Shown here: in pieces, positions 13,752 through 19,692 of the stretch
How positions within the stretch are numbered: the stretch's first letter is position 1
Layout of the letters: each line of letters starts with the position of its first letter
Origin: an uncultured Alphaproteobacteria bacterium
GTDB lineage: Bacteria > Pseudomonadota > Alphaproteobacteria > Rhizobiales > Ancalomicrobiaceae
Assembly: GCA_937919435.1 (NCBI GenBank)
Contig: CALFRR010000218.1
Span: 1 to 19,692, forward strand
Length of the DNA: 19,692 nucleotides
Direction of reading: 5' to 3'
Translations under genes and position numbers: made by a program
Notes under the pieces: model-generated
Seen by the model: only the letters and a program-made list of their open reading frames with translations
Database searches by the model: none
What the model was told of the DNA's origin: nothing

Positions 13752-14636
13752 GTGGCGGTGGTTCCGATCGATACGACCGTGCTCGGCGGCGCCGAGGCCG
13801 AGGCGCGGCTCGCGGCGGTGCGCGCCGATCTCCTCGCCGATCGTCTGGTGCCCTATCTCGGGCCGGGGCTCGCCGGGCTCGGCGACCCTTCGCCGGTGCC
13901 GTTGGAGCCGGAGGCGGTCGCCGCGGCGCTCCACCGGCGGGCGCCGGTGCCGGGGCGGATCCGCACCAACATGTGGTCGGCGGCCCAGTTCATCGAACAG
14001 CGCCGCCATCGCAGGACGCTCACCGCCTACATGGCCGAGATCTTCGCGCCGCCGGTGACGCCGTCGGCGCTCCACGGCTTTCTGGCCGAAAACCCGGTCT
14101 CGTTGATCGTCGACACCTGGTACGACGGCGCCCTGCGCACCGCGTTCGCCGCCGCGGGGCGTGGCGACCATGTCGAGATCCAGGGCGTCACCCGGGCCGG
14201 CGAGACCCGTGACATCTGGACCCGGGCCTACGACGCGGCCGGCGGCGAAGTGCTGCCGGAAGCCGCGGAGGCGGCCCGCACCGTCCTCTACCGCCCGCAC
14301 GGCGGGATCACGCCGGCGAAGAACTTTCTGGTCGCCGATTCCGACTACGTCGAGGTGCTGACCGAGATCGACATCCAGACGCCGATCCCGGACGTCGTGA
14401 AGCGGCGGCGCGAAGGGCGGAACTTCCTGTTCGTCGGCTGCCGGTTCCACGATCAGATGCTGCGGACCTGGGCCCGGCAGGTGGCGAAGCGCTCCGGCGG
14501 CCGCCATCTGATCGTCGCCGATCCGGCGACGGCGGCGAAGAACGAGCTGAAGTTCTTCGTCGAACTCGGGCTCGAGGTGATCGATCTGCCGCTCGTCCGT
14601 GCCGTCGAGATTCTGGTCGGGAGATCCTCGGCGTGA
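13752..14636 (+). CDS. SIR2-like domain protein encoded in the nif operon
   Basis: The protein (294 residues from GTG 13752) resembles the SIR2_2 family, which shares the NAD-binding Rossmann fold of sirtuins. Visible landmarks are VPYLGPGLAGL near the N terminus (GAG-like loop), NMWSAAQFIEQRRHRR, SLIVDTWYDG (the TTNYD-like strand), LYRPHGG with a candidate catalytic His, DSDYVEVL, and FLFVGCRFHDQMLR near the C terminus. AGGAGG (13740-13745) touches an ATG at 13746, leaving no spacing. The in-frame GTG six bases later is therefore the better start. The activity may be NAD hydrolysis, deacylation or only NAD binding, and its partner is unknown. Its place 49 nt after nifT suggests nif co-expression. 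Confidence 0.78.
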   Translation: MAVVPIDTTVLGGAEAEARLAAVRADLLADRLVPYLGPGLAGLGDPSPVPLEPEAVAAALHRRAPVPGRIRTNMWSAAQFIEQRRHRRTLTAYMAEIFAPPVTPSALHGFLAENPVSLIVDTWYDGALRTAFAAAGRGDHVEIQGVTRAGETRDIWTRAYDAAGGEVLPEAAEAARTVLYRPHGGITPAKNFLVADSDYVEVLTEIDIQTPIPDVVKRRREGRNFLFVGCRFHDQMLRTWARQVAKRSGGRHLIVADPATAAKNELKFFVELGLEVIDLPLVRAVEILVGRSSA

Positions 14637-14644
14637 AACGAAGA

Positions 14645-14668
14645 CGGCGCGCCCCGGGGGGCGCGCCG
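14645..14668. terminator. Convergent terminator hairpin
   Basis: Eleven-bp perfect arms (14645-14655 and 14658-14668) with a two-base loop lie between the + strand SIR2-like gene and the - strand lipoprotein gene. The arms contain two GGCGCGCC octamers. There is no long T-run on either side, but the position fits a shared terminator. Confidence 0.65.
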
Positions 14669-14694
14669 CTCGTTCGATCCGGTGGAGCCGCGGT

Positions 14695-15258
14695 TCACCA
14701 GCGGCGATGGCCGTACCAGTAGCCGCCCTCGACGTAGACCGGCGGCGGCGACCGGCGGTAAACCACCTCTTCCTCGTAGACGACGGTGCGCGGCGGCGGC
14801 GGGGGAGCCTCCTCGACCTTGTTGCCGGCGGCGGCCATGCACTGGGCATAGGCGATGTCGTAGCGGCGCTGGACGGCACCGGCCGAGCGTTCGCCGGCGC
14901 TCGCGCCGGCGGCCGTGCCGAGCAGCAGGCCGGAGGCGGCGCCGATCGCCGCTCCGGTGCCGACCTGGCCCTGGGTCGAGCCGATCGCCGCGCCGGCGCC
15001 GGCGCCGAGCAGCGTGCCGAGGGCGGCGGAGCGCACCGTCGAATCGGTCGCGGCGTCGCCGGGGGTGACACCGCCGGTGCGGTTGTCCGCCTCGGCGCGG
15101 CAGCGGTTCTCGTCGTTGTGGAACTGGGCGGCGGTCTTCTTCGCCCCCGGCAGCACCAGAATGCTCGGTTCGGGCGGCATCGACGGCTGGGCGGCGCAGG
15201 CGGCGAGCGCCAGCGGCGCGACCAGGGCGACGAGAAGGGGCGATTTGTTACCGATCAT
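14695..15258 (-). CDS. Glycine-zipper lipoprotein
   Basis: This is a 187-residue predicted outer-membrane or periplasmic lipoprotein. The signal peptide ends in a lipobox LAAC (Cys21). A run of small residues with GxxxG-like spacing (LGAGAGAAIGSTQGQVGTGA and the segment after it, about 80-120) is a glycine zipper, a membrane-inserting or oligomerising motif. It is followed by RRYDIAYAQCMAAAG, which is common in alphaproteobacterial members. A Pro-rich segment and an aromatic, Tyr/Trp-rich tail complete it. I chose ATG 15258. An in-frame GTG at 15279 adds seven residues. The function is unknown, with no sign of a nif role. Confidence 0.85.
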   Translation of the reverse strand: MIGNKSPLLVALVAPLALAACAAQPSMPPEPSILVLPGAKKTAAQFHNDENRCRAEADNRTGGVTPGDAATDSTVRSAALGTLLGAGAGAAIGSTQGQVGTGAAIGAASGLLLGTAAGASAGERSAGAVQRRYDIAYAQCMAAAGNKVEEAPPPPPRTVVYEEEVVYRRSPPPVYVEGGYWYGHRRW

Positions 15259-15414
15259 CGCGGAAGGCGTCCTTTGCACGGCGAATGCGCCGCTCCGAGG
15301 GGGGCGGCGAATCCGTGGTCGTATCGCTCCGCGTGATGCGCCCGCAATCGGACGAGATCTTGGCGGAGTGCGTCGAAATCGCGGCGAAGGGTTTCCGCCC
15401 GATGGCCGTGCGGG

Positions 15415-15981
15415 TCAGCCGTGGCGGCCGGTCCTGTCGATCCAGCCGGCGAAGGTGCCGAGGAAGGTCTTCAGGAAGGTCCGGGTCCCTTCGACGACCA
15501 GTGCGCCGTTCTCGTCGAACAGGCCGCCGGCTCCGCCGACATAGGCTTCCGGCTGCTGCAGCACCGGCATGTCGAGGAACACCAGCGACTGGCGCAGGTG
15601 ATGGTTGGCGCCGAAGCCGCCGATCGCGCCCTGCGACAGCGAGACGATCGCCGCCGGCTTGCCCGACCACACCGCCTTGCCGTAGGGCCGCGAGCCGACG
15701 TCGATGGCGTTCTTCAGCACTGCCGGTACCGAGCGGTTGTACTCGGGGGTGACGAACAGCACCGCCGAGGCGGCACCGATCTCGGCACGCAGCCGCGCCC
15801 AGGGGGCCGGCGCCGGGTCGACGTCGAGATCGGGATCGTAGAACGGCAGGTCGCCGATCTCGACGAGGCGCAGCGACAGCCGGCTCTCGCCGAGCCCGGC
15901 CATGGCGAGGGCGAGTTTGCGGGAGAGGGAATCGCGGCGCAGGCTGCCGACGAGAACCGCGACGTCGTGAGTGGAGGTCAT
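15415..15981 (-). CDS. NAD(P)H-dependent FMN reductase
   Basis: This 188-residue flavodoxin-like protein belongs to the NADPH-dependent FMN reductase family (ChrR/azoreductase group). The flavin phosphate loop is GSLRRDSLSRKLA (12-24). FVTPEYNRSVPAVLKNAIDVGSRP is the highly diagnostic second motif, and SLSQGAIGGFGAN follows. It would reduce FMN, quinones or metal oxyanions with NAD(P)H in the cytoplasm. It lies 156 nt upstream of the lipoprotein on the same strand and may be transcribed with it. The upstream region is shared with the divergent shikimate-dehydrogenase-like gene. Confidence 0.93.
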   Translation of the reverse strand: MTSTHDVAVLVGSLRRDSLSRKLALAMAGLGESRLSLRLVEIGDLPFYDPDLDVDPAPAPWARLRAEIGAASAVLFVTPEYNRSVPAVLKNAIDVGSRPYGKAVWSGKPAAIVSLSQGAIGGFGANHHLRQSLVFLDMPVLQQPEAYVGGAGGLFDENGALVVEGTRTFLKTFLGTFAGWIDRTGRHG

Positions 15982-16037
15982 GGAGTTTCCTCGAGCTTCG
16001 GGGGAACGCGAGGGGCCGAACGGCCCGGGGTGCCCAT

Positions 16038-16068
16038 CCTATAGCGAGAATTGCTTAGCGGTGTTCAA
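16038..16068 (-). promoter_or_regulatory. Possible promoter for the FMN reductase
   Basis: On the - strand TTGAAC (16068-16063) and TATAGG (16043-16038) are separated by 19 bases, longer than ideal. This is one of the few AT-rich spots in the divergent region 15982-16178. It is weak evidence only. Confidence 0.3.
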
Positions 16069-16178
16069 GGTTGCGTGGGGTGGGCCGGCATGCCGCGAAA
16101 GTCGCGACCGTGCGGTTGCCCGCGCCGCCGGACGGGTCCAGTCTCGCGCTCTGCGTACCCGTCCCGGGAGACCCCGCG

Positions 16179-17006
16179 ATGACCCTGCGACTCGGCCGTG
16201 ACACCCGCCTGTGCCTGTCGATCTCGGCGCGTCCGTCGAACTTCGGCACCCGCTTCCACAATCACCTCTACGAAGAGCTCGGCCTCGACTTCGTCTACAA
16301 GGCCTTCGCGGTGACCGACCTCGCCGGCGCGATCGGCGGGATCCGCGCCTTCTCGGTGCGTGGGGCCGCGGTGTCGATGCCGTTCAAGGAGGCGGTGATT
16401 CCGTTCGTCGACCAGATGGCGCCGTCGGCGGCGGCGATCGGCGCGGTCAACACGCTGGTCGTCGACGACGGTCGGATGACCGCCCACAACACCGACTACG
16501 TCGCCGCGGCCCGGCTGGTCGCCGCCCACGGCGTCGATCCGGCGACCCCGGTGGTGCTGCGCGGCTCCGGCGGGATGGCGAAGGCGGTGGCCGCGGCGCT
16601 CTGCGACGCGGGGATGACCAACGGTACCGTCGTCGCCCGCAATCCCGAGACCGGGCGGGCTCTGGCGTCGCGCTGCGGCTGGGCGTGGCGGCCGGACTTC
16701 GCCGCGCCCGACGGGGCGATGCTGGTCAACGTCACCCCGATCGGCATGGCCGGTGGGCCGGAGGCCGACGATCTCGCCTTTCCGGAAACGGCGATCGCGG
16801 CGGCGGCACTGGTCTTCGACGCGGTCGCACTGCCGCTGGAGACCCCGACGATCCGGGCGGCGCGGGCGCACGGCCGGCCGATCGTCTCGGGCGGCGAGGT
16901 CGGGGTGCTGCAGGCGGTCGAGCAGTTCGTGCTCTACACCGGGGTGCGGCCGTCCGACGAGGCGATCGCGCGGGCCGCCGCCTTCGCCCGGGCCGGCGTG
17001 CGCTGA
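16179..17006 (+). CDS. Shikimate dehydrogenase-like protein (SdhL type)
   Basis: The 275-residue protein has the shikimate dehydrogenase fold. The N-terminal substrate domain has SISARPSNFGTRFHN, SMPFKE (catalytic Lys70) and HNTDY (catalytic Asp106). The Rossmann domain follows, with GSGGMAKAVAAAL. The opening LCLSISARPSNFGTRFHN and the ending VGVLQAVEQFVLYTGVRPSDEAIA fit the SdhL class described from Haemophilus influenzae HI0607 better than classical AroE. That class is slow on shikimate, and its natural substrate is unsettled. GGGAG lies eight bases before ATG 16179. An upstream in-frame start at 16071 would add an unconserved leader. It is unlikely to be the main aroE. Confidence 0.85.
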   Translation: MTLRLGRDTRLCLSISARPSNFGTRFHNHLYEELGLDFVYKAFAVTDLAGAIGGIRAFSVRGAAVSMPFKEAVIPFVDQMAPSAAAIGAVNTLVVDDGRMTAHNTDYVAAARLVAAHGVDPATPVVLRGSGGMAKAVAAALCDAGMTNGTVVARNPETGRALASRCGWAWRPDFAAPDGAMLVNVTPIGMAGGPEADDLAFPETAIAAAALVFDAVALPLETPTIRAARAHGRPIVSGGEVGVLQAVEQFVLYTGVRPSDEAIARAAAFARAGVR

Positions 17007-17109
17007 CCGGCCCGGGTGCCATCACGAATGGCTGACCCGAACGGAAAGGGGAGGCGGACGTCCGGCTCCGGGCGTTAGTGTCACCCGACAACCGATCGGA
17101 GACAGGCCG

Positions 17110-18150
17110 ATGAAGACCGTCCATTCGCCGCGCCATGCCGGACACGCCGGCCAGCTCGAACTGACCGCCGGGCGGCTGCTCCCCGGCTTCGAACTGCCGG
17201 AGCGGGCCGAGATCATCAAGGCGCGGATCGGCGAAGTCGGGCTCGGGCCGATCCTCGAACCGACCGCCCAGACCCTCGACGTCGCGAACCGGGTTCACCG
17301 CCCCGACTATGTCGGGTTTCTCGCAGAGGCGTGGGATCGGTGGATCGCGGCCGGCTACGAGGGGCCGGCGCTGCCCTTCGTCTGGCCGACCCGGGGGCTG
17401 CGCGACGACCTCCGGCCGGAGAAGATCACCGCGCTGCTCGGCTACTACTCGTTCGACGGCGGCTCGGCCTTCGTCGCCGGGACCTGGGACGCGATCGAGA
17501 GTTCCTATGCCTCGGCGCTCTCGGCGGCGGATCTCGTCGCGGCGGGCGAACGCGGCGCCTACGCGCTCTGCCGGCCGCCGGGCCATCACGCCGGGGTGCG
17601 CGCCGCCGGCGGCTACTGCTACATCAACAACGCGGCCTGTGCGGCGACCCGGCTGCGCGACGCGGGGGCGAAGCGGGTGGCGATTCTCGACGTCGACTTC
17701 CACCACGGCAACGGCACCCAGGAGATCTTCTGGAGCCGCGGCGACGTGATGGTGGTCAATCTCCACGGCGATCCCTCGACCGAGTACCCCTATTTCCTCG
17801 GCGCCGCCGACGAGCGCGGGGTCGGGACCGGCGAGGGCTTCAACCTCAATCTGCCGATGCCGGCGGGATCGGATTTCTCGGTCTGGGGCGAGGCGCTCGA
17901 CGCCGGACTCGCGGCGATCGGCGCGTCGGGGGCGGAGGCGCTGGTCGTCTCGCTCGGGGTCGACACCTACGAGGGCGATCCGATCAGCCATTTCCGGCTG
18001 AAGACCTCGGACTATCCGACGGTCGGGGCGCGCATCGCCGGGCTCGGCCTGCCGACCGTGTTCGTCCAGGAGGGCGGCTACGCGGTCGCCGCGATCGGCG
18101 AGAACGCGGTCGGAGTGCTCCAGGGCTTCGACGGCGCCCGGGCCGGGTGA
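17110..18150 (+). CDS. Acetylpolyamine amidohydrolase (histone deacetylase family)
   Basis: This zinc-dependent deacetylase is close in length (346 aa) and layout to Mycoplana ramosa acetylpolyamine amidohydrolase (341 aa). The active-site His pair is CRPPGHHAG (H159, H160). Zinc ligands are D196 and H198 in DVDFHHGNGTQ and D285 in LGVDTYEGDP. The transition-state Tyr is Y324 in EGGY. The WDRWIAAGYEG segment fits the dimer-forming loop of the polyamine enzymes. It likely frees acetate from acetylated putrescine or related amines. It starts 103 nt after the SdhL gene on the same strand and ends 264 nt before nifH. Class I/II histone-deacetylase relatives with other substrates remain possible. 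Confidence 0.92.
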   Translation: MKTVHSPRHAGHAGQLELTAGRLLPGFELPERAEIIKARIGEVGLGPILEPTAQTLDVANRVHRPDYVGFLAEAWDRWIAAGYEGPALPFVWPTRGLRDDLRPEKITALLGYYSFDGGSAFVAGTWDAIESSYASALSAADLVAAGERGAYALCRPPGHHAGVRAAGGYCYINNAACAATRLRDAGAKRVAILDVDFHHGNGTQEIFWSRGDVMVVNLHGDPSTEYPYFLGAADERGVGTGEGFNLNLPMPAGSDFSVWGEALDAGLAAIGASGAEALVVSLGVDTYEGDPISHFRLKTSDYPTVGARIAGLGLPTVFVQEGGYAVAAIGENAVGVLQGFDGARAG

Positions 18151-18176
18151 GGGCGACGCCCCCTCGCATCGACGCA

Positions 18177-18236
18177 GGGTGTTCGACACGGCCTGTCGGG
18201 AAATGTCGGGGTCGCGACAGGCCCCGTCGAACCCCG
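18177..18236. repeat. Nested palindrome upstream of nifH
   Basis: Two concentric pairs of arms are seen: GTTCGAC (18181-18187) with GTCGAAC (18226-18232), and GGCCTGTCG (18190-18198) with CGACAGGCC (18215-18223). The central 16 bases and the right inner arm contain the NifA site. GGG/CCC extends the outer arms past a one-base bulge. It could serve as the amidohydrolase terminator, an extended activator platform, or both. Confidence 0.7.
18204..18219 (+). promoter_or_regulatory. NifA upstream activator sequence for nifH
   Basis: A perfect TGT-N10-ACA in the same extended TGTCG-N6-CGACA form as the nifB site. It is centred about 126 bases upstream of the predicted start. A half-site copy TGTCGGG occurs just upstream (18194-18200) and repeats at 18204-18210. 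The AT-rich stretch 18262-18294 between site and promoter may help DNA bending (IHF-like), but I saw no clean IHF consensus. Confidence 0.82.
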
Positions 18237-18310
18237 GCAGCGCCCGGAGCATCCGAGCAACCATAAGATTTCATTGGATTAATTTCTGTTTGCGACCTTC
18301 GTCCGAGAGT

Positions 18311-18325
18311 TGGCACGAAGCTTGA
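18311..18325 (+). promoter_or_regulatory. Sigma-54 promoter of nifH with atypical -12 element
   Basis: TGGCACGAAGCTTGA has a perfect -24 element (TGGCACG), but the -12 element reads TTGA where the consensus is TTGC. Spacing is correct. The predicted start is near 18337, giving a leader of about 78 nt. No better -24/-12 match was seen between 18220 and the nifH ATG. Confidence 0.75.
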
Positions 18326-18414
18326 AACCTCTTGTCTCGCGAGGCGGCCGAGGCTGCCGGACGAACGGCATCGATCGGCGATGCCTCGACAGATTTCTTC
18401 GAAGGGGTTCCAAC

Positions 18415-19308
18415 ATGGCCAAGCTTCGGCAGATCGCCTTCTACGGGAAGGGTGGCATCGGCAAGTCGACCACCTCCCAGAACACGCTCGCCGCGCTCGT
18501 CGAGATGGGTCAGAAGATCCTGATCGTCGGCTGCGATCCGAAGGCGGACTCGACCCGCCTTATCCTCAACACCAAGCTCCAGGACACCGTGCTCCATCTC
18601 GCGGCCCAGGCCGGTTCGGTCGAGGACCTCGAGATCGAGGACGTGATGAAGATCGGCTACAAGGGCATCAAGTGCACCGAGTCCGGCGGTCCGGAGCCGG
18701 GTGTGGGCTGCGCCGGCCGCGGCGTCATCACCGCGATCAACTTCCTCGAGGAGAACGGCGCCTACGACGACGTCGACTACGTCTCCTACGACGTGCTCGG
18801 CGACGTGGTCTGCGGCGGCTTCGCGATGCCGATCCGCGAGAACAAGGCGCAGGAGATCTACATCGTGATGTCCGGTGAGATGATGGCGCTCTATGCGGCC
18901 AACAACATCTCCAAGGGCATTCTGAAGTACGCCCATTCCGGCGGCGTCCGTCTGGGCGGACTGATCTGCAACGAGCGTCAGACCGACAAGGAACTCGAGC
19001 TCGCCGAGGCGCTGGCCGCCAAACTCGGCTCCAAGCTGATCCACTTCGTGCCGCGCGACAACATCGTCCAACACGCCGAGCTGCGTCGTCAGACGGTGAT
19101 CGAGTACGCGCCGGACTCGGCGCAGGCCGGCGAATACCGCGAGCTCGCCCGCAAGATCCACGAGAACTCCGGCAAGGGCGTCATCCCGACCCCGATCTCG
19201 ATGGAAGAGCTCGAGGAGATGCTGATGGAGTTCGGCATCATGAAGACCGAGGAGCAGGCGCTGGCCGAGCTCCAGGCCAAGGAAGCCGCCGCCAAGGCCG
19301 CGCAGTGA
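18415..19308 (+). CDS. nifH: Nitrogenase iron protein NifH
   Basis: NifH is the homodimeric ATP-dependent reductase of molybdenum nitrogenase and also acts in cofactor assembly. The 297 residues show the P-loop GKGGIGKST (11-19), switch segment DPKADSTR, and cluster ligands C99 (GVGCAGRG) and C133 (DVVCGGFAMP). R102 in the GCAGRG segment is the residue that DraT ADP-ribosylates in some relatives, so that control is possible; no draT is in this window. The C terminus is extended and Ala/Lys-rich, as in other alphaproteobacteria. AAGGGG lies about eight bases before the ATG. nifD follows after 151 nt. Confidence 0.99.
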   Translation: MAKLRQIAFYGKGGIGKSTTSQNTLAALVEMGQKILIVGCDPKADSTRLILNTKLQDTVLHLAAQAGSVEDLEIEDVMKIGYKGIKCTESGGPEPGVGCAGRGVITAINFLEENGAYDDVDYVSYDVLGDVVCGGFAMPIRENKAQEIYIVMSGEMMALYAANNISKGILKYAHSGGVRLGGLICNERQTDKELELAEALAAKLGSKLIHFVPRDNIVQHAELRRQTVIEYAPDSAQAGEYRELARKIHENSGKGVIPTPISMEELEEMLMEFGIMKTEEQALAELQAKEAAAKAAQ

Positions 19309-19323
19309 TCTCGGCGCGGGGTG

Positions 19324-19340
19324 CGGGGGCCCGGCCCCCG
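19324..19340 (+). other. First hairpin between nifH and nifD
   Basis: CGGGGGC (19324-19330) pairs with GCCCCCG (19334-19340) around a three-base loop, 15 bases after the nifH stop. The stem is very GC-rich with no T-run after it. It probably protects the nifH 3' end or reduces read-through. Confidence 0.65.
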
Positions 19341-19367
19341 TCCTCCGCCCGCCCGCGGTGCCGTCGT

Positions 19368-19385
19368 CCCGGGAGCTTTCCCGGG
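19368..19385 (+). other. Second hairpin between nifH and nifD
   Basis: CCCGGGA (19368-19374) pairs with TCCCGGG (19379-19385) around a GCTT loop. With the first hairpin it makes a tandem stem-loop array before nifD. Confidence 0.6.
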
Positions 19386-19459
19386 GCGCCGCCGAGCCGC
19401 CCGCCCTGCGCGGCGCCTGCGATCCCGATCAACTCCCGGACGACCCGAAGGGGGGTTCC

Positions 19460-19692
19460 ATGAGCCTCGACTACGAAAACGACGGCGAATTCCACGCCAA
19501 GCTGATCGAGGAGGTCCTCGCTCAGTATCCCGACAAGTTCGCCAAGCGCCGCAAGAAGCATCTCTCGGTCGCCGCCGATGCCGGCACCGAAGAGGTGGAG
19601 GGCGAAGTCCAGCCGGTGACCGAGTGCGACGTCAAGTCGAACATCAAGTCGATCCCCGGCGTGATGACCATCCGCGGCTGCGCCTACGCCGG
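19460..19692 (+). CDS. nifD: Nitrogenase MoFe protein alpha chain NifD, N-terminal part
   Basis: The gene runs off the right edge after 77 codons. The sequence KLIEEVLAQYPDKFAKRRKKHLSV near the start and IKSIPGVMTIRGCAYA at the edge are typical of NifD. The Cys in RGCAYA corresponds to a P-cluster ligand (Cys62 in Azotobacter numbering). An AAGGGGGG ribosome site lies four to five bases before ATG 19460. The segment between the two conserved pieces (AADAGTEEVEGEVQPVTECDVK) is acidic. Co-transcription with nifH is expected. Confidence 0.97.
   Translation, partial: MSLDYENDGEFHAKLIEEVLAQYPDKFAKRRKKHLSVAADAGTEEVEGEVQPVTECDVKSNIKSIPGVMTIRGCAYA

Noticed and set aside
16179..17006. Calling this gene classical aroE
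   Set aside because: The N-terminal and C-terminal signatures fit the SdhL class better, and the neighbourhood is not a shikimate pathway cluster.
1..19692. CRISPR arrays, tRNA or rRNA genes, transposases or integrases
   Set aside because: I saw no regularly spaced direct repeats, no tRNA-like cloverleaf or CCA end, and no recombinase or transposase motif in any plausible frame.

Overview
The window comes from the chromosome of a GC-rich (roughly 70% G+C), nitrogen-fixing alphaproteobacterium. The evidence is the gene order SPOR-nagZ-scpA-scpB-tatABC-serS, a fixR-nifA pair, and a NifA with the four-cysteine linker found in oxygen-sensitive alphaproteobacterial NifA. I cannot name the genus. 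A free-living or plant-associated member of Hyphomicrobiales or Rhodospirillales would fit.

Region 1 (1-6630) is a housekeeping block on the + strand. It holds the end of a SPOR-domain envelope protein, nagZ (cell-wall recycling), scpA-scpB (chromosome condensation; overlapping genes), tatA, tatB-tatC (twin-arginine export) and serS (seryl-tRNA synthetase). The serS gene is odd: between two conserved core segments it carries about 50 extra codons, in frame. The DNA there falls to about 49% G+C, and its 3' edge carries an 11-bp perfect inverted repeat. A terminator-like hairpin closes the block.

Region 2 (6630-13.7 kb) is nitrogen-fixation control and cofactor assembly. fixR (short-chain dehydrogenase with a His-rich N-terminal extension) precedes nifA. 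Both leaders carry a RegR/PrrA-like GCGNC-N4-GNCGC site, which suggests redox control of NifA synthesis. A membrane diguanylate cyclase on the - strand separates nifA from nifB. A 126-bp double-hairpin element lies between the convergent nifA and cyclase genes. nifB has a textbook NifA upstream site and a perfect -24/-12 promoter, and leads a run nifB-fdxN-nifZ-nifT followed by a SIR2-like gene.

Region 3 (13.7-18.2 kb) holds the SIR2-like gene, a convergent terminator, a glycine-zipper lipoprotein and an FMN reductase (both -), then a shikimate-dehydrogenase-like gene and an acetylpolyamine amidohydrolase (both +). The last four are not classical nif genes. They separate the nifB operon from nifHD.

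Region 4 (18.2 kb to the end) is the nifH promoter, nifH and the start of nifD. The NifA site lies inside a roughly 60-nt nested palindrome. The -24 element is perfect, but the -12 element reads TTGA in place of TTGC. Two strong hairpins lie between nifH and nifD.

Proposed logic: redox signal -> RegR-like regulator -> fixR-nifA; oxygen-sensitive NifA plus sigma-54 -> nifB operon (FeMo-cofactor precursor and its electron donor) and nifHD (nitrogenase).
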